A stretch of 64,000 nt of DNA from Multifurca ochricompacta (Eukaryota > Basidiomycota > Agaricomycetes > Russulales > Russulaceae). This document shows, one piece after another, positions 23,896-34,229 of the stretch (positions within the stretch are counted from its first letter, which is position 1; each line of letters starts with the position of its first letter). Where the stretch lies: contig WTXG01000074.1 in the NCBI GenBank assembly GCA_022496185.1, forward strand, positions 1-64,000, written 5' to 3'. Both the position numbers and the translations under genes were made by a program. The notes beneath the pieces are model-generated. The model had not been told where the DNA came from, made no database searches, and saw only the letters and a list, made by a program, of their open reading frames with translations.

Positions 23896-24473
23896 TGTTA
23901 CGGTTGGCGGACCGTTCAGCGTGTTAAGTTCGATGCCAAGTGTTTAACTTGGACGGAGTTCACCCCCACAGTAGTTACATTGTACCCTGATGTAGCCGCG
24001 CGATTGGGCTGAGTCCCGCAAGCGCGTCAATAAAGTCGAGTTCAAAAAAAAAAAAAAAAACTTGGACAGAGTTCGGGTGATGAGATGAATGCCACGCGTG
24101 CCAGGTGAAGGAAAGAAAATAACTGATATTCTTAGGACTAGAGTTCTATAGGGAACAGGAGATCGAGACTAAAGATACTATGAGAGAAGATGGGGGTTTA
24201 AATAGATATGAGAACTTATGATGTCGCGCTGCGATTAATTAGGTTACACTTGGGTGTGGCTGACATTGAGGGTGACTGCTTGGATGTGGCTGACATGGAG
24301 AGTGAGGCTGACATGGAGAGCAACCTCTGGAATGTGTGGTTGGGTCTTGGATGGAATGTGTGTGAGCGAGGCGGGTTGTTATGATTAGGAACTAAATGTA
24401 ATTAAATGATGATTCCTGGGATAATCTTGTGAAGAGTCTGGTCGTCAAGTCGTAATATCGTTAAGTCGTAACA
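23896..24473. mobile_element. Solo LTR (TSD CCCAA) with a nested LINE fragment
   Basis: It begins TGTTACGG and ends TCGTAACA, flanked by the perfect 5-bp duplication CCCAA (23891-23895 and 24474-24478). It contains imperfect repeats of GGCTGACATGGAGAG near 24288-24320. The family differs from the solo LTR at 6790. The LTR is interrupted by the LINE insertion at 23962-24058; without that and its duplicated target it would be about 465 bp. Confidence 0.85.
23962..24058 (+). mobile_element. Short poly(A)-tailed LINE 3' fragment nested in solo LTR, 16-bp TSD
   Basis: It holds the family 3' end (GTAGCCGCGCGATTGGGC, GCGTCAATAAAG) followed by about 17 A. It is flanked by AACTTGGACGGAGTTC (23946-23961) and AACTTGGACAGAGTTC (24059-24074), a 16-bp target duplication with one mismatch. 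This is the signature of target-primed reverse transcription with extreme 5' truncation. Confidence 0.88.
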
Positions 24474-25830
24474 CCCAAGAAGAAGGCTTGCCTCTCTGTA
24501 TCTATCACTGACATATCTGCAGACACAGTTTATGTAACGGGTGCTTCTATCCCGCGCTTGCTATGTAGATTAGATAAGATGTAGAGATCGTGGTAAAACT
24601 TAGAGGTGAAAATGCCTTGTCGGAAAGCTGCCCAGAACGCGGAGATTAATGCACGCGTAAGGCTTGAAGCAGTCAGAGGACTCTGCCTTGCTTATGCAGC
24701 AAGAATAGACCTATATTGAACTTTGCTAAGAGCCTACAGCCCCAAGAGGACAAGATTAGCTGGGCCTGAGTAAATACAAAGATAAACCGCACCTACAGCC
24801 CCAAGAGGACAAGATGGGGTCTGCAGCGTGCTACAGGGTGTCTTTAAATACATTCTAGTACTATCCTACGAAATACCAAAGCCGATCGAGCGTGCGATGT
24901 AAATCTAAGTAGTTATCAGTGGCTTACTCTTCTAAGTACCCTGACACATCTTCTTTACTAACGCGCGATCGTTTCTGCCGGTCTGGCATTATCTAAAATA
25001 CATACTAGACTACTTTAGATCACTCTATAATCAAATCGTCAATCTGTATTACTCAAACAATGGCCGCGTGTATCTATAATGTCCATTGCTGCATAGGGCA
25101 GCGACTACTTCGCATCGCGTGGACCGGGTCAGATCGGTCCGAACTCCTCCTTATCTTATCTAAGTCTAAGAAGGTCGACTTGGCAAGACACGCAATCGCG
25201 TGATGCCCTCAGGATGGTTTTCAATCGGTCCGGGATGGCAAAAATGCGCATCCAGGACAGTTTATGCTTATCAGGCAGAATACGACGATATGATTGCAGA
25301 AGCTATTGAAGATGCTGAAGGCAATCCAAAATTACTCATTGAAGCTCGAACACACGACAACTGGCCTTTTTGGAAGGAGGCCATTAACCGCAAAATCCTT
25401 ACACTTAAAAAGGTGAAAACGTGGATTACAGTACCATGCTCAGAAAACAAGAATATAGTCAGATCAGAATGGGTTTTTTCGTGTCAAACGCAAGGCCGAC
25501 GGTACCGTGGACAAGTACAAAGCAAGACTTGTCGCACGCGGTTTCACTCAAGTATACGGAGTCGATTATTTCGACGCATTCTCTCTCGATCCCCAAGTTC
25601 TTCTAATGCGCAATTTAAACTTGAAGATACAAAACCTTACGACACTGCGATGCCACCAGGTGTGCAATACTCCCGCAACGACTCACCGCGAACGCCGACC
25701 GACGCCAAAAAGATGAAGAAAACACAATGCCAAGAGACAATTGGAAGCCTCTCCAATATTGTTTGTCTCTGTATGTACATCACGTGATGCATCACAATGT
25801 GCTGGGTGGATTGCATTCAGTCTGTTGGAC
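24474..25830 (+). mobile_element. Degraded Ty1/copia relic (reverse transcriptase fragment)
   Basis: A frame from 25200 reads EAINRKILTLKKVKTW and ENKNIVRSEWVF. After a +1 shift it continues KADGTVDKYKARLVARGFTQ and GVDYFDAFSLDP (to about 25590), the classic copia RT entry. Most of the RT is then deleted and 25625-25760 encodes a late-RT piece (DTAMPPGVQY). The part 24474-25199 has no frame but holds a direct repeat of CTACAGCCCCAAGAGGACAAG at about 24735 and 24793. It is clearly inactive. Confidence 0.75.
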
Positions 25831-26255
25831 ATGATACCTTTCTTCTAATGCGGGTATTAGCGAAAGAGGCCTCCTCTACACAACAATGTGAGTGCAAAGT
25901 TAAAAAGACAGTACATAGCATCAACTTGCCCGTGATTCAGGTTTCAGAAAGCAATGGCTTCAACGTTTGCTCGGCTCATCCCAATGAACCTTAAGTCCAT
26001 CTCCAATTGTTGCCAGGCACACGTGATGGCTAAGGCTGTGAACACAGGTCGCGGATGGGGACAGCAGCTTTATTTCTTATGGCACTTTAATTGGGCATCA
26101 TGCCATAAACTACCATTGGTGGAATCATGCAGATCGGCAAGGAAAGATGTGAAGCAGGACCATTCCCAATCGGTGCTACTCTCTGAACGTAATTGATGGT
26201 GGTGATAATCATGACCGATTGCTGAGCTCGTACCTCTGCTGGCTTCCTGACACTC

Positions 26256-26263
26256 TATAAAAT
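26256..26263 (+). promoter_or_regulatory. TATA box of secreted-protein gene 1
   Basis: TATAAAAT lies 218 bases before the ATG at 26481, in a sequence otherwise lacking genes. Confidence 0.5.
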
Positions 26264-26480
26264 GGGACTCGGGAGGGTCTGTGGTGCCCCAGCTTCAGCT
26301 CACAGTTGCATTTATTTTCCAAGGCACCGGTTGGTGGGTTGTCCATCCCTTTTATTTTCCTGTCTTGTCACAGTGCTCACTATGGCTTACTAGCCATTTG
26401 TATTCGTTTTCACGACCTCATCTTACCGCTTTTCGTTCACTTTTCGTATTAACTATCACCTTTACCTCCTGACTTCGACA

Positions 26481-26984
26481 ATGCGTTCCTCTGTCGCTGC
26501 CTGCGTTCTTCTGGTCTTGGCTGTCTCTCCTTCATTAGCCGCACCTAGCTTCGTGTCCAAGCGATCTGGCTCGAGTGGTTTCGCGCCTGACGCTCCTCCG
26601 ACATTCGGCAAACCCCCCCCAGGTAGTCCCTTCCGTGCGTATTTGTTCAGACCACCTTTCCTCCCCGGAATCGGCGTCGTTAATCTGAAATTTACAGACC
26701 ACCCCAAGACCCATCCCGTCGGTCCTGGAACCCCCCCGCCATCCCGTCCCGGTCGAGTTACGCGCGACATTAATGACTTCTTTGGCAAGTTCTTTGCGAA
26801 CCATCCGAACGAAGTCTTCTCCAGAGATCTCGTCGATGGATTTGCCGACTTTGTTTCCGAGTTTCAGCAGAGCCACCCGTCTGGCGTTTTCAATCGCGAC
26901 AACGAAGTCTCCGAGCGCACTATCATCCACCCTCCATTTATTATCTCCCCGGGGCTCCTTGAAAGGGACGACGGCGTAGCGTAG
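26481..26984 (+). CDS. Small secreted protein candidate 1 (167 aa)
   Basis: An intronless ORF with a true ATG and a strong signal peptide: a basic start, the hydrophobic core AACVLLVLAVSPSLAA, and likely cleavage after Ala21. A dibasic Lys-Arg follows shortly (FVSKRSG), a candidate Kex2 site. The mature part is Pro/Gly/Phe-rich with no cysteines. It has repeated NHP/SHP-type units (FFANHPNEVFSRD, FQQSHPSGVFNRD), suggesting two internal repeats. No known domain was recognised. A TATA box sits upstream. Its position amid repeats and NLR genes fits an effector-like or surface protein, but that is inference. Confidence 0.7.
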   Translation: MRSSVAACVLLVLAVSPSLAAPSFVSKRSGSSGFAPDAPPTFGKPPPGSPFRAYLFRPPFLPGIGVVNLKFTDHPKTHPVGPGTPPPSRPGRVTRDINDFFGKFFANHPNEVFSRDLVDGFADFVSEFQQSHPSGVFNRDNEVSERTIIHPPFIISPGLLERDDGVA

Positions 26985-27872
26985 GGTGCATCTCCTCCTA
27001 GGAAAAGCATTTTATATTGACGGGCTTTACTTCTCCAGACCGGAGGATTTGCTTGCTGCTGCAGTCCTGCTTTCGCGCAGCATTTTGAGTGACCTTGATT
27101 AGTCGTGTTAGAGTGACGAGGAAGGTGCTTGGTTGATTCGGATAATGACGTGGACAAGGCGTCCACATGTAGGACCTGTGATATATCATTGTGGAATCGA
27201 ATGACACCGATGCGACTGTTTATTGAGCGTGCTTGGAGCAAGTCCCGTCTTGACCATCAGGTGTGTCTTGGTCTTGTGACACGGTCTGGGTGCGTAATAA
27301 TGTTTCCTTTTGCTTTGCTACTGCTAAAAGTGAGAGAGGTTCTCCTTTACCACAGCAGTAGTATGGTGCATGAGAGTGAAGTTAAAAGTACATAGACCTT
27401 TCCATCTGCCTGTTTCGTTCGACATCCCGTAAGTAAGGCACACGGAAACCATACCAAACGTGCTAGCAAGCACATCCTCATCCCAATTACCGCCACGCCT
27501 TCATACCCGACGTCTTACACCCGATGCCTAGCCTCAGCACTGATGGATTATATAATTTCCGATATGGACGCGAGCATATGCGCGTATCGCGTCAGTTCGG
27601 AATGCGTCGATTTGTGCATGTTCTCGTCTATGTTTCGCGTTTGTTATCTTTTCGTGTTTATTTCCTTGCGTGCGATGACTGCAGCTACATTAAGCGAACT
27701 ACCTGATTTAGTAGCGAGTACGACTCACTTCAGTTAGATGGTCTAAAGTGAAAACCACACAAAAAAGCTAAAGTACGGTAAGAGAGCATGCTATTGCCAG
27801 TCCGTAGGACAATAATATCTAGAAAGTTTGATGTAAGGGGACGCGTTTAAATAGGATCCCACTTAATGGGAG
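26985..27872. other. Intergenic region
   Basis: I see no domain-bearing frame, repeat or structural RNA here. It is 3' flank of the secreted-protein gene up to the hAT MITE. Confidence 0.5.
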
Positions 27873-27880
27873 ATAGCGAC

Positions 27881-28294
27881 TAGTGATGTTCCGGCCCGGC
27901 TTGGCCCAAAAGCCGCGGCTTTGGCTCGGCCTGAGGCGGCTCCGGCTTTCCTGAAGTCTGGGCCGAGCCAAAGCCGCCACAGACGGCTTGGCCCTGGCCT
28001 GGCTTGGCCCAAGCCGCGGCTTTTGGCAGAGAGAATTTTATGACATATAACCAGTAGTTATAGTTCAGCTAATCCAAATCTGACTTAGTGTGTTACATAT
28101 TGCAAAGCTATATTGAAGAAAAAGTTTGAAATGCCGTGATAAACATGATCACGTGACCCAAATCATCCACTTTGTGATCAGATTTCTACTGATTTTGACG
28201 ATTGCTATTGCACTTGTATGTACTGTTGAAAGCCGCGGCCTGAGCCGGCGGCTTTGGCTTTTAGTTTCTCTGAGCCGGGCCAGGCACATCACTA
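27881..28294. mobile_element. hAT-type MITE copy 1 (TSD ATAGCGAC)
   Basis: A 414-bp non-coding element starting TAGTGATGTTCCGGCCCGG and ending GCACATCACTA, so imperfect terminal inverted repeats of about 24 bp. The 8-bp flanks ATAGCGAC at 27873-27880 and 28295-28302 are identical, as expected for hAT transposition. The subterminal regions are dense in GGCTTGG/CCGAGCC words. A second copy lies at 61798-62274. Confidence 0.9.
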
Positions 28295-28712
28295 ATAGCG
28301 ACGAAGCGAACGGCAATACCCATACTACTTTTGACGAATGGTGGCAAGAGATGAGACAACTTGCTGGGATGATGAGCGGAGGCGGAAGATTTCTGGGTGC
28401 CAAGAATGTATAACGCTGTGGGCGGTTTGTGTGTGTCCCTGATCGAGCCTTTGCTACTGCGGCGCAATTTGACCACATGCCACTTGACTGCGGTCATTTC
28501 TGATTCGGTCCGGCTCACCTTGACCTACTCTTGGCACTGTTCCACATGTCCAACGATGATAGGGTGGCAGCGTAATTTCCCCACTTTACCATGCTATCGG
28601 GTTAACGCACCGGTTGGCTAGGTAAGTGTCACAGATTGGATTGAGTATTAAAGGTGTTTTAAGCAGTTAGTGAGTCGTTGCCTCATGAACCCATCTGATA
28701 GCACTGGACTTG

Positions 28713-28720
28713 TATATAAA
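28713..28720 (+). promoter_or_regulatory. TATA box of secreted-protein gene 2
   Basis: TATATAAA lies 49 bases upstream of the first ATG (28762) of the secreted-protein candidate. Confidence 0.5.
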
Positions 28721-28761
28721 CAGGCATCCCAGCACTCCACCTTCTATACTGTCATACTACT

Positions 28762-29527
28762 ATGTTTCTCACTCGTACGTTTGGTGTCTTTCTCTCTGAG
28801 AAGAATAATGAATATCTCTCCCCCTTTTTTTGACGACTTGTAGAAATGAAAATGCGCCTTTCTACTGTTACGTTTACCCTAGTGGGCTTGGCTGTTGCCC
28901 TCGTGGGCCTGGTTGCTTTCCGGGCTCTCGCAGGGCATTCTGAGTGTGTCACTGTTGTAATCTCTAATTCCATATCAGTAGATTTTGACCACTGAAATCG
29001 GGAAGGGACGACAACTCATTTTTCCATGAGTTCATTGCACGAGAATTTGGCGGCGGCCATGACCAGATTTTCAGGAATCCTTTAGGCCGCGCTGACGGGA
29101 GGCCGCTGTCGGTCAGTCTGGCCTCTTTTCCTCACCTGACGTCATGAATCGCTGTTAACTCGCAAGGACAGATGCCCAGTGCTTGTGGTACCCGTGGCCC
29201 TTCACGCGAATTCGGCTTCAGCCCGGACTCAAACGGGGGAATCTTTGGAGCAAGCGATTTTCAAGGACAGACGCGAGATCCTCGCGATGTCTCCGACATC
29301 TTGCGTGATGTCGTCAGTTTTATTCCTGTGGACTCACAAGGGCGGATAATTGGAGCACGGGATGGCAGCAACGTCAGGTCAGTCGCATCATGCGACGTTG
29401 TCTTTTTGAGCCATTTGTGCTGATCTCTCCACCTTTCTCTTCCTCTTCCTCTTCCTCACGCACACAGACTTGAGGATTTTGCTCGCTATCGCGGCTACGC
29501 TGCCTCGTCAGGCCGTCAATGATCTCG
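28762..29527 (+). CDS. Small secreted or membrane-anchored protein candidate 2
   Basis: Proposed exons are 28762-28774, 28844-28960, 29172-29378 and 29466-29527; intron borders are inferred from GT/AG and frame. Exon 1 (ATG TTT CTC ACT C) joins to give MFLTQMKMRL followed by the hydrophobic stretch VTFTLVGLAVALVGLVAF, a signal peptide or anchor. The third exon encodes FGFSPDSNGGIFGASDF and then RDPRDVSDILRDVVSFIPVD. The last encodes LEDFARYRGYAASSGRQ and stop. The 29172 exon is the best supported part, with an upstream AG and a downstream donor at AACGTCAG/gtcagt. The exon 2 donor is the weakest call. No known family was recognised. Confidence 0.5.
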
Positions 29528-30034
29528 ATTAGAGTCCCGCTTGGTTCGCGTAACATGGGAAATTTAGAGCGAAGTTTGCTCAGATTGTGGTGGATGACAC
29601 TACTTCAGTTAGTACGCGGCCCCAAACGTGTAGGCTTTGATTTGTGCAAGGCCGATATGTAGAATGATGAATCCGTTCTTTTGTGACTGCTCGTGTTCAC
29701 TCTTTAAAATGATGTTTCGATTTCCAGTCACGTCTTGTCCAGACCTTCACACTCTGAGGGTAGTGGTTTTGGGTATTGATGGTAATCCAACCGACTCAAC
29801 TACAAGTCTTCCTTACTTTATTTAGTACACATAACTAAGCTCTGTCGCCAGACCCATATGAATATTTACAGTTACACTGGCTCCATCCTACCGACTCGCC
29901 ATTAACAAGATCTTCGCCCTGACTTGGCTTGCCGACGTACAAACTTGCGAATCTCTACGGTTTTACATTCTCAAACAGAGCGCAACATGGTAAAAATGAC
30001 GAGATACTTACGCGGTCCTGACATGGCCTGCGCT
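29528..30034. other. Intergenic; 3' flank of NLR copy D
   Basis: It includes the CCATTAACAAGATCTTCGCC block near 29899, which aligns with the 3' flank of copies A and C. No gene was seen. Confidence 0.5.
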
Positions 30035-33000
30035 TTAGTGCATGGTCTTTGCATCGTGCTCCAACAATAGCTGCACAATCTCTTCTTGCCCACTTTCTCT
30101 TGCTATATCCAGTGCAGTCCTGCCCCGGTTGTCTTTCCGGCCCGTATATGGACCACACTGCAAAAGAAACCGTACGGATTCCAGATCGTATCCTCCATTG
30201 GATGCCTGATGCAGTACAGTCTCTCCAAGGCTGTTCTGTTGATATACCTGCGCTCTATGTTGGAGTAATAACTGTGCGACTTCTAGATAGCCATTCCGTA
30301 ACGCCTGACCGAGCGGACTATACTGGCGCATGAACAAGGTATTCGGGGATGCACCCTGTCCAAGCAGCAACTGTACGACGTGAAGGTGTCCATTTTCTGA
30401 TGCCGCATACAAGGCAGTCCGGCCCTCTGGGCCATCCAATGCAATGTTCGCACCATTTTGCATTAGTACGTTCGCAGCACTGTAATGACCTTTTGCTGAC
30501 GCCGCAGTTAATGGGGCCCCGTAGTAGCCAACACAGTCATTTAACCTTGTGCGGTTTATAGGAGCCAGCCACTCAACCATTGTATGGAAGCCGAGGAGAG
30601 AGGCGTAGTATAATGGGGTTACTTGGGGTTGTGACGGCGTCTCCGAAGACATCGACTGCCCTGAACTATCATCCAGATTTGATATCCAAACCAAGGTTGC
30701 AAAGTGTGGTTTTTCTGAATCAAACAAAGGTTTCAGTGCGTCCCTCAAGTGCTGCTGAATAATGTATGGCGACGCATGAACGGCAAAGTGCCAGGAAGCA
30801 TAGGTTGCAAGAGGGAAGTTCGTAATACTGCTTTTGTTGACCTGATCATCCAGGCACAACAGAGCTGCGAGGCAGCCTTGCGCGACTATTGTATGGGAGC
30901 TTTCAATAGAAGCGTATCCGATAGGACAATAAAAGCGAGAAACACGCCCCCCTGATCCGGCAATGCGGTTCGATGTTATGAACTGTTTCATAGAGGCGTG
31001 GGAAAATTGCACGACCGGGGATCCATCATTATTGACAAAGATAATAAGACTGGAGCATGTAGCCAGTATCGCATATTCTGCGTCTTTAGGCCGCCAACCA
31101 GTCACCAGCACAGGGAGTTCATTCAGGTTGACATCCAAGGCGAGAAACTCCGCAAGTTCCGAAACATGAAGTGGGCGTGCGGCCACAGCTATGCACTGAA
31201 AGAGACGGTGGGCATACTTCCACTTCTTCTCATCAATTTCCTCTAATAATTGCTCATATTGCGCTATTATCTTCTCTGGAACTTCGTTCAGAGTCCGCCG
31301 GATATCTTCAGGATGACATCGGCGCAACTGGTACAACCGGAAGAACGCCAATCGAAACCTGTGCAATGACCTTAGCAAAGACTCACAAACCGTAAAGAAA
31401 CAATATACGTACATTCCGTCGGCTTCGTCCGACACCTTGTTAATCACGAGTTCTTTATCTTCGTCTTTCCATCGGCGCGTATTCATGTCCGAGTTGATGA
31501 AGAAGTTGATATAGTTGTTTATATCTCCAATTTGTCCATTCTCCTCATGAATGCATACTGTCTGAGATGCTAACGGTTGGAGAACTGCTCGGGTATCTGC
31601 CTCCATACGACTGGAGACACATATGCGTAGGTGAGAATAACCTAAGTTCATAAGCCATTCAATAAACTCCAGGACGCTTTCTCGTGCTGATGGAGTATCA
31701 GAACAATTAGGGGATTCGTCTAGAGCATCCAAGATAAAATAAATTGGGCTTTGTCCAGGAATCGAGAGCATGTCCTTCAAGCATTCTAGAAGTGCGCTGT
31801 AACCAGCCTGAACTGATCCCATGGCATGTGTTGAATACAGGCGAGAGAGAATGTCGGAATAAATTTCGGATTGTTCGGATAGTTGGGTGAGAAGAGAAGA
31901 AACTAGACCACGCGCGTCTTGCATTTCCGTATTTTCGCGATCAAAGTAAAAATACCCCATAGAGGCCAAGCCAGCTTCTTTCATTCTTATAAACTCTTGA
32001 ATAATCGTTGAGCTATCCAGAAGTGTCAGCTCTCCGAGAAGAGATAACGTTGACTTCGGCATACCAAAGTACGCTCTTTCCAGAGCCCGCTATGGAACGA
32101 GGGCGTGATTAGTGACGGGAAAGAACCGATTTTTTGGCAATTGCGTACGCTTTCCATGAATCCATAACAGAGACCCGTTGTCTTTCCATTCTGTGAATCT
32201 GTCTCCTTCAATAAACCATGTGCCTGTTCCACCGTGATGAGCTTTGCGCATGATATTGTGACATTTCGACGGATCGGAAGGAGAGAGCCAAGTTCTAATA
32301 TCCTTCAGCAAGTGGTCACCTAACGTATGAGTTTAGACTGGAGAATGAAGCCTAAAGGGGATAACAAACGCTTTGGCTTTCTATAATGTCGCTTGCCAGT
32401 CGCTGTATGATAACTGGTACCTAGTGTCAATTATTTTGAACAAATGCACCCGACGATACACACCAAGAGAATACTGGATGTCGTCCGTTGACGCTTTGCC
32501 ATCTAAACAAAGTCACGAATTCAGTATAGCTTGAAAACCACCTCAGCGAGTACTATGCACCATCGATAAGCACTTTCATGTTCTGGATCAGACCATAAAT
32601 AATATCTAACGTCTGTGTTGCCGCCGTTCGAGTTCCATGTTGGCCACCCTGGCTCAACCTCTGCAACACGGCTTCAACCTCATGCTCCCCTAACAGTTTT
32701 TCTCCCAACTTTCCTGTATGTATCTGAGCTATCACTGTGTGTCGACAATGAAAAAAACCCACCGAGTCGCCCTTGTTTGGCCTGTTGTGTTGCAAGAGCA
32801 AGAGTAGAGAGTAGTTCAAGCAATATCATTACCACCATATCTGTCACCGCCGTCGTTGATGGGATCTTGATATTAGCACTGAGGCGCCTGAGAAATGATT
32901 CGATAGATCTGAGAAGATCAAGAAGCATTTCATAGTTCCCGCAAACTTGGGTATCATCGATCGTCTAACGGCGTCAGTTGATGTCAGAAAGAGTGGCATG

Positions 33001-33442
33001 AAGATAACGAGCAAAATGCGTACTCCGACAAGGATGCCAATTGCAGAGAGAAGTGCATTTTGAGGTGGGGAAAGCTGCGGTATCGAGTGTTATACACCTG
33101 AGGGAATGTATTAAGAGGCGTCTAACGTACCACACGAGAACCTTCTCCGCCGAGGACTCCCTGGGTAGACACAGCGGCCAAGTGACGCGCAATTTGCTTA
33201 ACCCATTTTATAATTACCGCAGTATCTTCCACACGAAAGGTTTTGAGAGTTTTCAGGTGTTTTATCAAAGTGAATATGATTGGGTCAGTGGTGGCACAAC
33301 TGCTGAGGTCGATGGCAAGTTGATGCTCGACCAGATTTGTCCCTGTCCGCTTTTCGTAGTCGTTCAAAGTGGTCTCAAAACGTGATCGGAGTTCTGACGA
33401 GTTAGTTGAGGAAAAAGGACTAAGAGTGTGTTGCTGGTTCAT
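30035..33442 (-). CDS. NLR copy D: Goodbye-NACHT-ankyrin STAND receptor
   Basis: Starts MNQQHTLSPFSS (33442), the start used by paralogues B and F; an in-frame upstream codon at 33463 is less likely. Goodbye-like domain: DYEKRTGTNLVEHQ, then exon LLDLLRSIESFLRRLS and AATQTLDIIYGL. Linker: HLLKDIRTWLSPSDPSK. Walker A GSGKSVLC is built across introns near 32150-32042 as in B. Walker B is IYFILDALDESP (31751-31716). The conserved intron near 31360-31415 joins ADGM to FRLAFFRLYQLRRC. About six ankyrin repeats end GHL/GQEEIVQLLLEHDAKTMH. A reading through the two short NACHT introns is open by chance, so an intron-free model would be misleading. I saw no lesion. The 5' half of copy A matches D, introns included. 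Confidence 0.85.
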
Positions 33443-34229
33443 GGAAAACGTGAGGGAAGTCATGGAAGTGATAGATGTGTGTAAGAGAGACTGCGGTAGG
33501 TCTCCGCAGGGGCAGAATACCCTGTCATGTAGACGATAACCATTTAGGTAACTGATAAGTTCAATTTAACTGGTCAAAACTAGTGATTGTCAAGGGTTTT
33601 CCTACCCGCGGGTTTTGCCGGGTACAGGTACGGGTATACGGCCAACCCACAGACAGTCATGCTTGTATGAAATGATACCAAAATAACAAAATATAAATGT
33701 AAGTAAAGAATCTATTTAATCTTCTTAATCTTCTGAACATAAAACAACAGTTTTTAAGGGATCTTGAGTAGCCATAAATGAAAGCATTGGTCCAAGTGCA
33801 TATCTCCTTGGTCCAGGATGTCCCTGGCAAGTTATCTGAAATGCATGATACAAGTGGGTACAGGTACTAAAGAAGATACCTGCAGGTTACCCCTGCCAAT
33901 CACTACTCCTGATACAGCATGTACCTAGCTGTGATACTTATAGTAATCAAGACAATGAAGGATTGTGTCTAATCAACTAAGGCATCAAAGTATTCACAAG
34001 AAAGTAAAACACAGTCCAAGTGCTGCTGCACAGCACACAACCTGACTATCAGTACTGCATGTTTAGTGAGTGATCCGAGTTGACCATTGATCCATTTCCG
34101 ACAGGCTTACCACTATAAGACCTTTGCCTGACTCAGCACAGAAACTGGACGATCTCTTTACTGGTAAATATTGTCAAATGAAACAGTTACTTTTGGTAGT
34201 GCGATCCAAGTATAGCTGCTCCTTACTTA
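33443..34229. other. Spacer between D and E containing a MITE-like element
   Basis: Besides the element at 33581-33905, the part 33906-34229 is non-coding; it holds the E-side 3' flank with the CCACTATAAGACCTTTGCCTG block near 34109. Confidence 0.5.
33581..33905. mobile_element. MITE-like element with TAGTGATTG terminal inverted repeats
   Basis: About 325 bp, starting TAGTGATTGTCAAGGG and ending CCCCTGCCAATCACTA; the inner flanks are CCCGCGGGT- and GGGTAC-rich. The TIR resembles that of the hAT MITEs. I see no matching 8-bp duplication in the flanks (GTCAAAAC versus CTCCTGAT), so borders or class are uncertain. Confidence 0.55.

Noticed and set aside
26535..26930. Antisense 131-codon frame over secreted-protein gene 1
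   Set aside because: A shadow of the sense gene, which has an ATG, signal peptide and internal repeats.
28126..28413. 95-codon frame overlapping a MITE
   Set aside because: Most of it is MITE sequence also present in inverted form at 61658-62065; no independent gene signal.
33443..33463. Upstream start for NLR copy D (seven extra codons)
   Set aside because: Paralogues B and F start at the MNQQ position and have no homologous in-frame upstream start.
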